A DNA stretch of 64,000 nt from Hymenobacter sublimis (GCF_023101345.1 NZ_CP095848.1:991501-1055500), one strand, 5' to 3'. Counted from the stretch's first letter, positions 34,766 to 44,693 are shown. Notes: generated by a model not told the origin, from the sequence alone. A program made the numbers and translations.

Positions 34766-37096
34766 TTACCGCTGCACGGCTAGGCGGCCGGTGTACTGCA
34801 CCCCATCTGCCGTTACGCGCACGGAGTAGAGGCCACTAGCCAAGGACTGGACATCAAGGGTTGCTGCCTCCGCGGCGCTCAGCAGTTGGGTGCGGACTAG
34901 TGCCTGCTGGCCCAGGGCGTTATAGAGGCTGATGGTGGCCTTATGGCGCCCCCGCAACTCCGGCAAACGCACCTGCACGCTGCCCCCGGCCGGGTTAGGG
35001 TACACCTCCATGCCTGCTGCCAGGGCGGCGGCCTTGGGGGTGCGGGTTATGGTAGCGCAGGTGCTGGTGTGGCTTCCTACGCCCGTGTATACATCCACGC
35101 CCTGGGCTTGCCAGCCGTCGGCGGCTAGGCTCCAGCGCGGTTGGCCCCGGCTTACGGTGGGCTTGCGTACCAGCGTGTTGTCCCGGGTTGAGCCGCCGCT
35201 GGGCACAGTCCAGCTGCCACCGGCGGGCACCTGCCCAATAACGCCAATGACATCCAACGTATCAGTGCCATTAAATAGCCCAATGGAGTGGGGGCCGTTG
35301 AAAAAGCCTACCCCAGATTGCAAGTCAGTTTGGGCTTGCACCAGGGTAGAGGTGACGCCAGTGTTGGCAATAACGTACACGTCGCCGGGGGCAATGGTGC
35401 CGCTAAGCAGGGCCGTTTGCGAAGGGGTAGTCGACCCGCTGGGGTAAAGGCGTACTTCGATATCGGCCAGACTAATAGGAGCCGGCGAGGGGTTATAGAT
35501 TTCTAGCACCTTGGTGTTACCCGTTGCGCCTTCCACGTACTCCGAGAAAAACAAATCGGTGCAGGGCGAGCCGGCTGGGGCTTGGTCGTCGTTCTGAATG
35601 GTGAGCACGTGGGCGGCGGGCGTGCCCAAAATGGCGCCGCCGGTGGTGGGCACGCCCAGCACCAGCCGCACGGTTTCGTTGGGTTCCGGCTGGGTATCGG
35701 CGGGCACGGTGAGCGTCACGGTCTGCGTCTGGGATGCCTGCCCGGCCACAAAGGTCAGGGAGCTGGTTGACAAGGTGTAGTCGGCGGGCGAGGTGGCAGT
35801 AGTGCCGGTGGCGCTTACCGTTACGGGAATGGTTACGTTGGCGGAAGGGGCACTACCGCTCAGCGTCACATTCACGGAATAAGTGCTGGTGCCGGCATTA
35901 CCTTCGGGTAGGCTGCCCGTGGCGGAGGCAAAGGCAATGGTTGGGGCCGGGCCGTCATCGTTCGTGATAGTCAGCTCGTGCGAGGCGGGGCCACCCACGG
36001 CCCCGCCGGTGGCAGGGTTGCGCAGGCTAAGTACTACCGTTTCATTGGCCTCCGGCTGGGCGTCACCCGTAACCGTGACGGTCACGGATTGCGAAGTCTG
36101 GCCGGCGGCAAAGGTTAAGGTTTGGGGTGAGGTAAAGGCGAAGTCCTGGCCCGCCGTGGCGGTAGAAGTGGCCGCGTCCAGGGCTACCTCCACGGTCAGG
36201 GGAGTAGTAGGGGCCGACGTGATGGTAACAGTAGTGGTATAGGTGGCTGTGGTGCCGCTGGCGCCCTCCGTTACGCTGCCGCTGGCCGTAGCAAAGGAAA
36301 ACGTGGGCAGCGCCTGAAAGCCCCAGGCCCGAGCTACCAGGTCGGGGTAGGAAATGTAGGGGTTGAAGTTGCCCTGGCTTTTGGCCACGCGGCGGTTTCG
36401 TTCCCGCTCCCGGGCGTCTACGGGGTCAGCCAGGTGCCACTGGTACAAGGTGTTTAAATCAGCGGCGGCGGTAATTATGCCCTTGCCTGGGTCAAACTTC
36501 TCGTTCTGGTGCACCGTGTAGAAATAGAAAATAGACCGGGCCAGGTTGCCCTTGTGGTCCTCGCGGGGCTCAAACTGCGCGTCCGTATCTTCGCTGTATT
36601 CGTTGATGTTTGTTGTCGGAATAGTGGTCTGGCTCTGGTTATTGCGCATCCAGAGGCGGGTTTGCGCATCCGGAATTTCGGCAAACGGATCGGAGCCCCG
36701 GTTGCTGTTCCAGGTGTCATAGGTGGGAAACAGATGATGAATGTCGGAGCGCATGCGCACTGCCTCATCAAACCACGACTGCGGCACGGTATGCTCGCAG
36801 TTAATGCGCGACACCACGCCCGGGTTAGTGCTGCTTGAGTCCAGGGGCGTCAGTTCGGTGTACCCCGAGTACACGCATACTACCCGGCCGTTCTGGTTAT
36901 CAATGTAGTTGTACATCTTGCCCCGAGCCGCGTTATAGCTGAGCTCAATGCGCCGGCCATCGTACCAGTTTTGGCGCAGCCAGTCTTTCAAATCTTGGCC
37001 TTGCAGGGCAGTGGGCGGCGCGGGTGGTAGCGTTTGGGCTACCACTGCGCCCAGGCTTAAGGAAAAGGCTAACAGCCAGGAGAACAGGTGTTTCAT
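34766..37096 (-). CDS. Secreted endonuclease I with Calx-beta, lamin-tail and T9SS sorting domains
   Basis: A 776-residue exported protein (signal LFSWLLAFSLSLGAVVAQ). Residues about 20-270 form an endonuclease I domain with the metal/catalytic region CEHTVPQSWF, then MRSDIHHLFPTYDTWNSNRGSDPF and GNLARSIFYFYTVH. Two Calx-beta repeats follow (SVTEGASGTTATYTTTVTI, then ETVVLSLRNPATGGAVGGPA, and a second pair). A lamin-tail-like domain (CTDLFFSEYVEGATGNTKVLEIYNPSPAPISLADIEVRLY) comes next, then a Por sorting tail (MEVYPNPAGGSVQVRLP to GLYSVRVTADG). It is therefore a T9SS cargo nuclease, probably anchored at the surface, which may release nucleotides from extracellular DNA. The ATG at 37096 fits the signal peptide. 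Confidence 0.9.
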   Translation of the reverse strand: MKHLFSWLLAFSLSLGAVVAQTLPPAPPTALQGQDLKDWLRQNWYDGRRIELSYNAARGKMYNYIDNQNGRVVCVYSGYTELTPLDSSSTNPGVVSRINCEHTVPQSWFDEAVRMRSDIHHLFPTYDTWNSNRGSDPFAEIPDAQTRLWMRNNQSQTTIPTTNINEYSEDTDAQFEPREDHKGNLARSIFYFYTVHQNEKFDPGKGIITAAADLNTLYQWHLADPVDARERERNRRVAKSQGNFNPYISYPDLVARAWGFQALPTFSFATASGSVTEGASGTTATYTTTVTITSAPTTPLTVEVALDAATSTATAGQDFAFTSPQTLTFAAGQTSQSVTVTVTGDAQPEANETVVLSLRNPATGGAVGGPASHELTITNDDGPAPTIAFASATGSLPEGNAGTSTYSVNVTLSGSAPSANVTIPVTVSATGTTATSPADYTLSTSSLTFVAGQASQTQTVTLTVPADTQPEPNETVRLVLGVPTTGGAILGTPAAHVLTIQNDDQAPAGSPCTDLFFSEYVEGATGNTKVLEIYNPSPAPISLADIEVRLYPSGSTTPSQTALLSGTIAPGDVYVIANTGVTSTLVQAQTDLQSGVGFFNGPHSIGLFNGTDTLDVIGVIGQVPAGGSWTVPSGGSTRDNTLVRKPTVSRGQPRWSLAADGWQAQGVDVYTGVGSHTSTCATITRTPKAAALAAGMEVYPNPAGGSVQVRLPELRGRHKATISLYNALGQQALVRTQLLSAAEAATLDVQSLASGLYSVRVTADGVQYTGRLAVQR

Positions 37097-37235
37097 TCGC
37101 AAAAGGTGTGGAGGACGGGGGTGAAAACCAAAGGTCGCAAATATTGGCCGGACGGGCCGGGGGCGGGCTGCGGCCACCGGCTTTCGTAACAAATCCATAA
37201 CACAACGGGCCGGCCAACCTGCTGCCCCTAGCACA

Positions 37236-37267
37236 CAAAAAGGCCGACCCCGGAACGGAGTCGGCCT
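37236..37267 (-). terminator. Intrinsic terminator of the fasciclin gene
   Basis: AGGCCGAC and GTCGGCCT pair around CCCGGAACGG; on the minus strand a T5 run follows. It starts about 27 bp past the stop codon at 37295. Confidence 0.85.
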
Positions 37268-37294
37268 GAGAGGTAGCGCGCAGAGCGGCTGAAC

Positions 37295-38026
37295 TTACTT
37301 GGTCGGCATCAGCACGGTATCAATTACGTGGGTCACGCCATTTTTCGATACCACGTTCGGAATGGTCACGTTAGCCATGCCGCCCTTAGTGTCATGCAGC
37401 ATCACCGTGTCGCCCATGCGGTGTACCGTCAGGGTTTCGCCTTGCACGGTAGTCAGCGTCTGGCCATCCTTCAGGTCAGCGGCCATCAGGCGGCCGGGTA
37501 CCACGTGGTAGGTCAGGATGGTGGTGAGCTTCTGCTTATTTTCGGGCATTACCAGCGTGTTCACGGTGCCCGCTGGCAGCTTGTCGAAGGCCGCGTTGGT
37601 AGGAGCGAATACGGTGTAGGGACCCGCGCCTTTCATGGTTTCCACCAGGCCGGCTGCCTTCACGGCCGCTACCAGCGTGGTGTGGTCAGTGGAGTTAACG
37701 GCGTTATCGACAATGTCCTTGTCCGGAGTCATCATGGCGCCGCCTACCATTACGCCGGCGCTGCTACCCCCACCCGACATTTTCATGTCTTTCATGTCCT
37801 TGCCTTTGCGGGGCTTGGTCGTGGCTTTCAGCTTGGCACCATCGGCCGACTCACCTTTCACTTTTACTTTACCGTCGTCATCCACCTTGGTTTTGGTGGT
37901 CATGCCGCCTTCGGTAGTCTTGGTTTTTTCGTCGTCCGACTTAGTTTTCATTTTGCCCTGGGCCACGGCCGAGCCAGTAGTGAAAACGAAGGCCAACGCC
38001 AGGGTAGAAAGCAGATGCTTGTTCAT
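37295..38026 (-). CDS. Fasciclin (FAS1) domain protein
   Basis: A 243-residue exported protein. After the signal peptide (LLSTLALAFVFTTGSAVAQ) lies a highly charged Lys/Thr/Asp stretch of about 70 residues. One FAS1 domain follows: NAVNSTDHTTLVAAVKAAGLVETMKGAGPYTVFAPTNAAFDKLPAG, then TILTYHVVPGRLMAADLK and the final NGVTHVIDTVLMP. FAS1 domains mediate adhesion or matrix contacts; a bacterial surface role is likely. No T9SS tail is present. It is monocistronic with a strong terminator. Confidence 0.9.
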   Translation of the reverse strand: MNKHLLSTLALAFVFTTGSAVAQGKMKTKSDDEKTKTTEGGMTTKTKVDDDGKVKVKGESADGAKLKATTKPRKGKDMKDMKMSGGGSSAGVMVGGAMMTPDKDIVDNAVNSTDHTTLVAAVKAAGLVETMKGAGPYTVFAPTNAAFDKLPAGTVNTLVMPENKQKLTTILTYHVVPGRLMAADLKDGQTLTTVQGETLTVHRMGDTVMLHDTKGGMANVTIPNVVSKNGVTHVIDTVLMPTK

Positions 38027-38167
38027 AATGCGAGAGATTGAGTGGGAATCAGGCGAGAGAAAAGGCTGCCAGATGGCGGCAAGCCCAAGTGCGGCTATAT
38101 ACGCAGGAGCTTGCCGTTAGGATTCCGACCCCACACCAGCAGGCAGCCGTTCCCCGCTCCGGCACTC

Positions 38168-41100
38168 CTAGCCTGGCTCGTTTCGAACCATTTCGCCGGT
38201 AGTCAGGGCCCTCATCTTCTCGTTTTGTAGGCGCAGGCGCTGGCAGAGTACGCGCAGGATGTTGTCCAGCACTTCGGCGCATTCCTCCATCACGTCGTAA
38301 AAATCCTCTTGATCCAGCCGAAACGCCACCACCGGGCCCTTGGTAACGGCCGTGGCGGAACGGGGCTCCGCATCGAGCAGGGCTAGCTCCCCGAAAAAGT
38401 CGCCCTCGTGGAAAGTAGCCAGTTGCTGCTCCCCCGTAAAAATCCCTACCTCTCCCGTGTAAATAATAAAGAGCGAAGTGCCCAGGTCGCCCTTCGCAAA
38501 AATGGTGTGCTGGTCAGGAAACTCTACTTCCTTCATAATAGGTACAATGCTGCTGAGCACATTCTCAGGCGTTTGAGCAAACAGAGTAGTGTGCTTGAGC
38601 AGCAGTACCCGCTCCACCGCCGAGATGCGCGGGGCCACGGCTGCCGGGCCGTCCGGGCTGTCCGTGGCGCACGGATAGAGGCGGCACCAGTGCTCATACA
38701 CGGCCGGGTAGCGGGCGGGCAGCAACTCCAGCACGTCTTCGGCGCTTTCCCGCACCAGCAGGTTGGGAGCGTGCAGGTACGTGCGCAGGGTAGCCACAGT
38801 GGCGGGCGTGGGCTGCCACTGCCGCAGGGCCACGCTCACGGTCCAGGGCGCAAACGCATCCTCGCCCCGCTGCAGAATGAGGGTCAGAATAGACTCTGGC
38901 GGCACGGGGCCCAGCAGTTGGTCGAAGGTCTGCACCTTTTTGGTGAGTCGGCCTACGTCCACGAGGGCCTGCAAACCCTGGTAGAGGGGCCGCGGAATCA
39001 GGTTGTCGAGAATTTCCAGGGCATTGGCTTGGCGTTCCTGTCCGGCCCGGGCTATGCCGCGCTGAGCGTCGAGAATGGGTTGGCGGTCGTAGAGCTGGAG
39101 CAGCAGGCCAAACAGCCGCTGCTGCACCTTGGTTAGCTCGTACTTTAGGCAGGAGCGCAACTCCACGTTGGCTCCCAGCATGCCGTGCAGCAGCAGCTGC
39201 GCCAGCCGCATTTCCTTCTGCATCAGGTTCTGAAACAGCGGAGCTTCAGCCGCCACGGCCTCGTAGCGGCTAAGAGCATGCAGGGCGGCCGCCCGCCGGC
39301 TCAGGTTGGATTGTTGGGCCAGGGCTACCAGCACGCGGCGGCTGGCCGGCGTGCCCACGCGGGCACACACCATGGTTAGTCGGCGCAGCAAGGGGTAGTC
39401 GGTTTGGCGGTGCAGGGCCGTTTCCAGGGCCGGCAGCACGGCGGCGCCCATGCCAGCCAGAGCGCTGGCGGCTGGCTTGCGCACGGCCTTTTCTTCCAGC
39501 AAATCAATCAGCAGCTCAATGATGGGCGCCGTGGGCGTTTGGGCGGCGGCTTGCACGGCCGCCTTCACCAGGCTGGGCTCTAGGCTATGCAGGCAGGTGT
39601 GCAGCAAGGTGGTTTGCCGGGGCGGGGGCAGAAAGCGCAGCAAGGCCAGGGCCACCTGCCGCGGCTCCACGGCATTAGCGGCGGCCAACTCCTGCAGGCT
39701 GGCCTGGGCCGCCGGGTCGGTGGGCGTAGCCGTCAGGCACTGGGCCAGCGCGGCCTGGCGCTGCGCTAGCTCGGGGTGATGAAGGGCTGCGTCAGGTATA
39801 GGCCCGGTTTCGGGGGATGAAGCGGCTAAAGATGTATCCGGTGAGACAGGTGGGGTAGGGGCATCGGGGGCAGGGGTTTCTTCTAAGTGCAGGATGTCGG
39901 TGGTGTTCCAGGCTGGGTGGGGCTGGTCGGGGAAGCGGCGGCTGAGCACTGTTTTTAGCTCCTCCAGGTAGTAATGGTGGGTATGGCGCAGCAGCAGCAC
40001 GACCCCCAGCAGCAGCAGAGCCATTCCAGCAAAGGCCAGCCCGGCGCCAGCCGTTGGCAGGGCCTGCGCTGCCAGCAGCAGCCCGCCCATCAGTCCCATG
40101 CCCAGAGGCTCGTAAAAACCCTTCACCAGAGTGTGGCCACGTAGGCGCTGGGGCGGAGAAAGGGGCTGAAATAGCACCAGAAATACGGGGTCGAAGACGG
40201 CCCGGCGCAGCACCTCCAGCCCCAGATACAGCCCGCAGAAGTATACCAGCTGGCCAGCCGGCCCAACCCCCAGCAGTTGCAGGCCCCCAAACAGCGCTAC
40301 CCCAGCCAGGGCAAGGAGGGGTAGGAGCAACAGGGTTCGGGGCAGGCCTAGGTGGTCGAGGCCGTGGCGGGTGAGCAGGAGCTTGCCCAGCATCGCCAGC
40401 AGGTAGGCCAAGGCCAGCACCCCGCCCACGTACTGCAGAATGGTGGTCTGGTCTTGGAGCTTCTGCTTGACGTTGACAAAGAAAAAGTACTCGACCCCGG
40501 TGGCTACGGCGGCCACAGCCAGCATGCTCAGCCCCATGTACAGCACCAGCGGATTGCTGCCCAGCAGTCGGCGCAGCCAAGGCGAGGATACCGTCGGGCG
40601 CACCCGGGCTGGGGCCGGCCGCGCCTCCACCACGTGCGAGCGGAACGTGAGGTACTGGGTGTAAAGCGCCGCCACATACGCGCCGAAGGCCACAAACAAC
40701 AGAAAAAACAAATCGGCGCGGGCGTGCACGAAGATGGCCAGCACGGCCCCGAGGGCCTTGGCGGGCATGTCGCCGGAGCTGATGACGCTGAACAGGCGCC
40801 GGCCCTGGCGTACATCAAACACCACCGCCGAAAGCCCCCAGAACTCCAGGTTGGTTAGTAGGTAAATGAGGCGGTAGCCCACCAGCAGAGCTACGGCTGC
40901 CACCACCGCGTGGCCGGCCGTAATCAGCAGGGCCAGCATACCGGTGAAGCCCACTACAACCAGCAGGGCCCGGGTAGCCAGCGTTTTTAGGGGCCAGCTG
41001 TGCTCAAAATGGGCGTATGCTTTGCCCAGGGCAATGGTAGCCAGGGCGCTCAACCCATAAGCCAGCGGGAGGCTGCGCTCGGGCTGGTGCTCGAGTAGCA

Positions 41101-41224
41101 ATACGTTGGCTACCACGTACACCAGCACGGTACCGATGCCCAGCAGGAAGTTGTGCAGAAAGAACAGCCACACCGTACTCACCTCCCGCGTGCGGACGCC
41201 CAAAAAGTGCTGCCAGGTTTCCAT
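38168..41224 (-). CDS. Transporter-like protein fused to HEAT repeats and a cyclic-nucleotide-binding domain
   Basis: A 1018-residue membrane protein in three parts. Residues about 1-430 have about twelve hydrophobic helices (VWLFFLHNFLLGIGTVLVYVVANV and others) and resemble the ATP/ADP translocase-like or MFS fold. A Pro/Thr-rich linker leads to alpha-helical repeats (residues about 490-830, for example ALLRFLPPPRQTTLLHTCLHSLEPSLVKAAVQAAAQ) that look like HEAT repeats. Residues about 880-1000 form a CRP-like cNMP-binding domain (LFAQTPENVLSSIVPIMKEVEFPDQHTIFAKGDLGTSLFIIYTGEVGIF, then GDFFGELALLDAEPRSATAV, with Glu and Arg at the usual phosphate-binding places). It likely couples transport or sensing to a cyclic nucleotide. 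The substrate is unknown. Confidence 0.82.
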   Translation of the reverse strand: METWQHFLGVRTREVSTVWLFFLHNFLLGIGTVLVYVVANVLLLEHQPERSLPLAYGLSALATIALGKAYAHFEHSWPLKTLATRALLVVVGFTGMLALLITAGHAVVAAVALLVGYRLIYLLTNLEFWGLSAVVFDVRQGRRLFSVISSGDMPAKALGAVLAIFVHARADLFFLLFVAFGAYVAALYTQYLTFRSHVVEARPAPARVRPTVSSPWLRRLLGSNPLVLYMGLSMLAVAAVATGVEYFFFVNVKQKLQDQTTILQYVGGVLALAYLLAMLGKLLLTRHGLDHLGLPRTLLLLPLLALAGVALFGGLQLLGVGPAGQLVYFCGLYLGLEVLRRAVFDPVFLVLFQPLSPPQRLRGHTLVKGFYEPLGMGLMGGLLLAAQALPTAGAGLAFAGMALLLLGVVLLLRHTHHYYLEELKTVLSRRFPDQPHPAWNTTDILHLEETPAPDAPTPPVSPDTSLAASSPETGPIPDAALHHPELAQRQAALAQCLTATPTDPAAQASLQELAAANAVEPRQVALALLRFLPPPRQTTLLHTCLHSLEPSLVKAAVQAAAQTPTAPIIELLIDLLEEKAVRKPAASALAGMGAAVLPALETALHRQTDYPLLRRLTMVCARVGTPASRRVLVALAQQSNLSRRAAALHALSRYEAVAAEAPLFQNLMQKEMRLAQLLLHGMLGANVELRSCLKYELTKVQQRLFGLLLQLYDRQPILDAQRGIARAGQERQANALEILDNLIPRPLYQGLQALVDVGRLTKKVQTFDQLLGPVPPESILTLILQRGEDAFAPWTVSVALRQWQPTPATVATLRTYLHAPNLLVRESAEDVLELLPARYPAVYEHWCRLYPCATDSPDGPAAVAPRISAVERVLLLKHTTLFAQTPENVLSSIVPIMKEVEFPDQHTIFAKGDLGTSLFIIYTGEVGIFTGEQQLATFHEGDFFGELALLDAEPRSATAVTKGPVVAFRLDQEDFYDVMEECAEVLDNILRVLCQRLRLQNEKMRALTTGEMVRNEPG

Positions 41225-41297
41225 TGCGGTGTGCGTGAAAAAGGGAAGAACAGAATTGAACTGGACTGAGTAGGCAAAGCCCGGCGGCGTCAGAAGG

Positions 41298-42284
41298 TCA
41301 GTGCAGGGGACGTTTTTTCACCAGCCCGCCCCGGGTGTCGCTCACGCACTGCATCACAATGAAGGCGTGCGGGTCAATCTTGCGGATTTCATCGGTGAGG
41401 TGAATCACTTCCAGCCGGGTCACGACGGTGAAGATGGCCTCAATGCGCATGTGCTGGTGGCCGTGGGAGCCGAAGCCGCGGGTGCATTCGTACACGGTGG
41501 CCCCGCGGCGCATTTTGTCGGTAATTAGCCGGCGGATAGCTTCGCTGTGGGTAGAAATAATGGTCAGACCGGTGTACTCTTCAATGCCGGCAATGACAAA
41601 ATCCACGGTTTTGGCCGCCGAGATGTAGGCCAGGATGGAGTAGAGGGCCGTTTCCACGGACAGCAGCCAGGCCGCTACCCCAAAAATGATAATGTTGATT
41701 ATCAGGATGATGTCGCCGATAGAGCCGGGCAGCTTCTTGCTGATGTACACGGCTAGAATCTCGGTGCCATCGAGCACACCGCCGCCGCGCATGGCCAGGC
41801 CCACGCCAGCTCCTAGAAAGAACCCCCCGAACACGGCTATCAGCAGCTTATCTTGGGTCAGGGACGGAAAAGACACCACCAGTAGCACGCCCGCCAGCGT
41901 GAGAATAGTAAGCAGGGTTTTGAGCGCGAATTTGGGTCCGATCTGGAAGTAGCCCAGAACGATGAAGGGAATATTGATCAGCACAATCAGGACGGACAAG
42001 GAAAGTCCTGTTACTTGGCTGATCAGCAAGGAAATACCCGTTACGCCACCATCGATGAAGCCGTTGGGTAGCAGGAAGGCTTTGAGCCCCAGCGCGGCGC
42101 AGAATACGCCCGTCACGAGCATAGCACCGTGTACCAGCAGGTGCCGCAGCCACTGAAAGGAAAGCCGGTAGAACAAGCTGTATTCAGGTTCGGCAGCCAG
42201 CGGGGGGGCGGCCGTGGCCGTGCGCACTTGCCGGGCCACCGGCCGGGTGCGGAAGCGCGAGGGAATAAGTTGCTCGATTAGCAT
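41298..42284 (-). CDS. YitT family membrane protein
   Basis: A 328-residue protein with about five transmembrane helices in the YitT/DUF161 domain (LLVHGAMLVTGVFCAALGLKAFLLPNGFIDGGVTGISLLIS, LSVLIVLINIPFIVLGYFQI, LKTLLTILTLAGVLLVVSF, FGGFFLGAGVGLAMRGGGVLDGTEILAVYI and IGDIILIINIIIFGVAAWLLS). A cytosolic DUF2179 domain follows (YTGLTIISTHSEAIRRLITDKMRRGATVYECTRGF to IRKIDPHAFIVMQCVSDTRGG). Function is unknown, though the DUF2179 domain resembles small ligand-binding modules. The ATG at 42284 is preferred; an upstream in-frame start adds 21 unlikely residues. Confidence 0.88.
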   Translation of the reverse strand: MLIEQLIPSRFRTRPVARQVRTATAAPPLAAEPEYSLFYRLSFQWLRHLLVHGAMLVTGVFCAALGLKAFLLPNGFIDGGVTGISLLISQVTGLSLSVLIVLINIPFIVLGYFQIGPKFALKTLLTILTLAGVLLVVSFPSLTQDKLLIAVFGGFFLGAGVGLAMRGGGVLDGTEILAVYISKKLPGSIGDIILIINIIIFGVAAWLLSVETALYSILAYISAAKTVDFVIAGIEEYTGLTIISTHSEAIRRLITDKMRRGATVYECTRGFGSHGHQHMRIEAIFTVVTRLEVIHLTDEIRKIDPHAFIVMQCVSDTRGGLVKKRPLH

Positions 42285-42791
42285 CGTCAGACTACCAGCA
42301 GTCGTACGTGAGTGCCCTTGCGCGCGAGTACGCCTAAGGCACTCCAAAATCTTTTGCGGCTATTCTATGGCCTATCATAGCCTCGAAATAGCCTCCCACT
42401 TTGCTTGACCGCGCGTTGTTGACCCCGCACGGACTACACCCGAATAACGCCCAAAAAAGCGCGCTATTCGCTACCAACATCCTCTCCACAAACCGGACCT
42501 GAGCGGCTTATTCACACTGCAGTAACGCAGCATTTTACTTGACTTTCTGAGCAAAGTAAAAATAAAGATAAAATACGTTATATATAAGCTAATCCTACTT
42601 TTTCTCAGCCGCCCCATACGTTAGGGTACTGTGGGCAGGAATCCCCGTTTAGAGGCTTACTACTCAACAATCGTCCTGCGAAAGGGAACGAAGCATCTCC
42701 TTCAGCTGACGTTTTACTACTACTGGCTGCTTAGCCAAGCGAAATTCTTCGCGCTGCAGGAGGTTCGTGTTGCCTGCAACCCACGCACGTC
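42285..42791. other. Gap of about 500 bp with an AT-rich patch
   Basis: Bases around 42530-42600 are A/T rich and could hold the promoter of the YitT gene. No convincing gene or strong hairpin is seen. Confidence 0.5.
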
Positions 42792-43805
42792 CTACCTAGG
42801 TAACCCGACGCGAAACTCCGTGAACTCACCTTCTTCAGTGTCCAGGGTTAGCGTGCCGCCGTGGCCTTTCGTGACGATGTCGTAGCTCAAGGACAAGCCC
42901 AGGCCCGTGCCCTCGCCCGTGGGTTTGGTAGTGAAAAATGGCTGGAACACCTTCTGGCGAATGGCCGCTGGAATACCCGTCCCATTATCGCGCACGATGA
43001 TGAGCACCTGCTGAGCCGTTAGTTTCGTGCTGACGGCTACGGCCGGCTGGTATGATGGCTCACTCAGCATCTGGCGCTGCTGCACGGCATAAAAGGCGTT
43101 GGTAAACAAATTCAGCAGCACCCGCCCGATTTCCTGAGGTACCACCCGCACTGGTTGCACCTCGGGGCTGAAGCGGGTAGTGAGCGTGGCCGTAAAGCTT
43201 TTATGGCGGGCCCGTACGCTCTGGTAGGCCAGCTGCAAGTATTCTTCGCAGAGGGCGTTCAGGTCGGTGGGTTGCCGCTCGCCGGTGCTGGCCCGGCTGT
43301 GTTCCAGCATGTTGCGCACAATGGCGGCGGCCCGCTGCCCGTGCTGCGTTATGCGAATCAGGTTTTGGCGCAGGTCCCGGGTTAGGTCGGTTTCCAGCGC
43401 GGAGCGGTCCGGAGCGCTGAGCTGCTCGGCTTCCAGCTCGCTGAGCAACTCGCCCGATACTTCAGCAAAATTGTTGACGAAGTTGAGCGGGTTCTGAATC
43501 TCGTGGGCGATGCCCGCGGTCAGCTCACCCAGGGAAGCCATTTTTTCGCGCTGCACCAGTTGGGTTTGGGTATTGCGCAGCTCCAGCAGGGTTTCCTCCA
43601 GATTATTGCGCTGAGCTACTACCTCGGCCGTACGCTGGGCCACCTGTTGCTCCAGAAGTTCATTTTGCTGGGCCAGTAGCAGCTGTTTTTCCTTTTCCTG
43701 GCGCAGCCGCCGGTGCTGCTCCCGAATCAAAATAACCACAATGCCCACCGCCAGTAGCAGCAGGATGGGGCCAATCAGCAGCAGTGGCAGAAGGTCTGGG
43801 GGCAT
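42792..43805 (-). CDS. Sensor histidine kinase (HisKA/HATPase)
   Basis: A 337-residue kinase with one N-terminal membrane segment (LLPLLLIGPILLLLAVGIVVILI) and no periplasmic domain. A long coiled coil (EQHRRLRQEKEKQLLLAQQNELLEQQVAQRT) leads to a HisKA domain with the phospho-acceptor His in AGIAHEIQNPLNFVNNFAEVS and an ATPase domain (NLFTNAFYAVQQRQ as N box, RDNGTGIP as G1, GEGTGLGLSLSYDIV as G2). No response regulator is adjacent. The coiled coil is probably the signal-transducing part. Confidence 0.93.
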   Translation of the reverse strand: MPPDLLPLLLIGPILLLLAVGIVVILIREQHRRLRQEKEKQLLLAQQNELLEQQVAQRTAEVVAQRNNLEETLLELRNTQTQLVQREKMASLGELTAGIAHEIQNPLNFVNNFAEVSGELLSELEAEQLSAPDRSALETDLTRDLRQNLIRITQHGQRAAAIVRNMLEHSRASTGERQPTDLNALCEEYLQLAYQSVRARHKSFTATLTTRFSPEVQPVRVVPQEIGRVLLNLFTNAFYAVQQRQMLSEPSYQPAVAVSTKLTAQQVLIIVRDNGTGIPAAIRQKVFQPFFTTKPTGEGTGLGLSLSYDIVTKGHGGTLTLDTEEGEFTEFRVGLPR

Positions 43806-43873
43806 GGGGTACTGCCAGCTTATTCAGAAATGGATACCGGTAGTGGTTACGGAGCAACGCAAGTCCGGTCGGG

Positions 43874-44668
43874 CTACGTAGCGCTCCAGCGCGACGGTTG
43901 GGGTAGGCGCAGCCCCACCAGCGGCCGGCCCAGCAGGCGGTAGCGCCGCGGGTGCCAGCGGCTGTAATGCAGCCAGTGGGGTAGGGCCCGCCGGGGCGAC
44001 ACGCTCAACGGAAAAAGTTGAAACATCCAGGCCAGTAGCCCCATTTGCACGGCCATCAATAGCATATCGGGCGCACTAAGCAGAGTGTCTAGTCGAATCA
44101 GGGTGGCTACGTCGTACCCCGCGTGATATATAATGTTGATAGCCACGTAGCTAACAATGGAGCTGGAGCAGTACACCAGCACCGCCGTGCTCAAGAAAAA
44201 CTCAGGCTGCGTTTCCAGGGGGTGCTGCTGGGCGCCGCGCGTCAGGTACAGTACGTGCCAAATGGCCAAGGCCAGCAGCATAGCGCAGCCCCAGGCCTGG
44301 GAATACGTATTGACGTCCGTGAAAAGCCCGTTGAGCACCGCCGCATCCAGCAGGGCCACGACCAGAAACACCAGCAACCCGGCCTTTATAAACGGGTGGA
44401 AGCGCTCAGGCAGTAGCTGTCGGTAAGTCTGCAGCAGACAGCACACCAGCACCACCGTGCCCGCGTGATACAGGTACACGTTGTTGCGAAATACCAGCCG
44501 GCTAAACGTATCGAGAAAGTAAAACAGAGCCTTGATGCCCACGTAGTAGTACACCGGGCGAAAAGCGGCTGGCAAATGGTGGCGGCGAACCCAGGCGCAT
44601 GCAAACGTAACCAAGGGTGCAGCCTCCAGCGCCCGGTTAAGTACCTGCAAGCTAGCGGAAGTGTCCAT
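43874..44668 (-). CDS. Multi-pass membrane protein of unknown function
   Basis: A 264-residue protein with about seven hydrophobic helices (APLVTFACAWVRRHH, YYVGIKALFYFLDTF, YLYHAGTVVLVCCLLQTY, FIKAGLLVFLVVALLDAAVLNGL, AMLLALAIWHVLYLT, FFLSTAVLVYCSSSIVSYVAIN and MLLMAVQMGLLAWMFQLFPL). No enzyme motif is seen. The ATG at 44668 avoids overlap with the lipoprotein upstream, whose stop is 25 bp away; the two genes probably form an operon. Confidence 0.72.
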   Translation of the reverse strand: MDTSASLQVLNRALEAAPLVTFACAWVRRHHLPAAFRPVYYYVGIKALFYFLDTFSRLVFRNNVYLYHAGTVVLVCCLLQTYRQLLPERFHPFIKAGLLVFLVVALLDAAVLNGLFTDVNTYSQAWGCAMLLALAIWHVLYLTRGAQQHPLETQPEFFLSTAVLVYCSSSIVSYVAINIIYHAGYDVATLIRLDTLLSAPDMLLMAVQMGLLAWMFQLFPLSVSPRRALPHWLHYSRWHPRRYRLLGRPLVGLRLPQPSRWSAT

Positions 44669-44693
44669 GCCTACAGCAGTGCGGCTTGCACGG

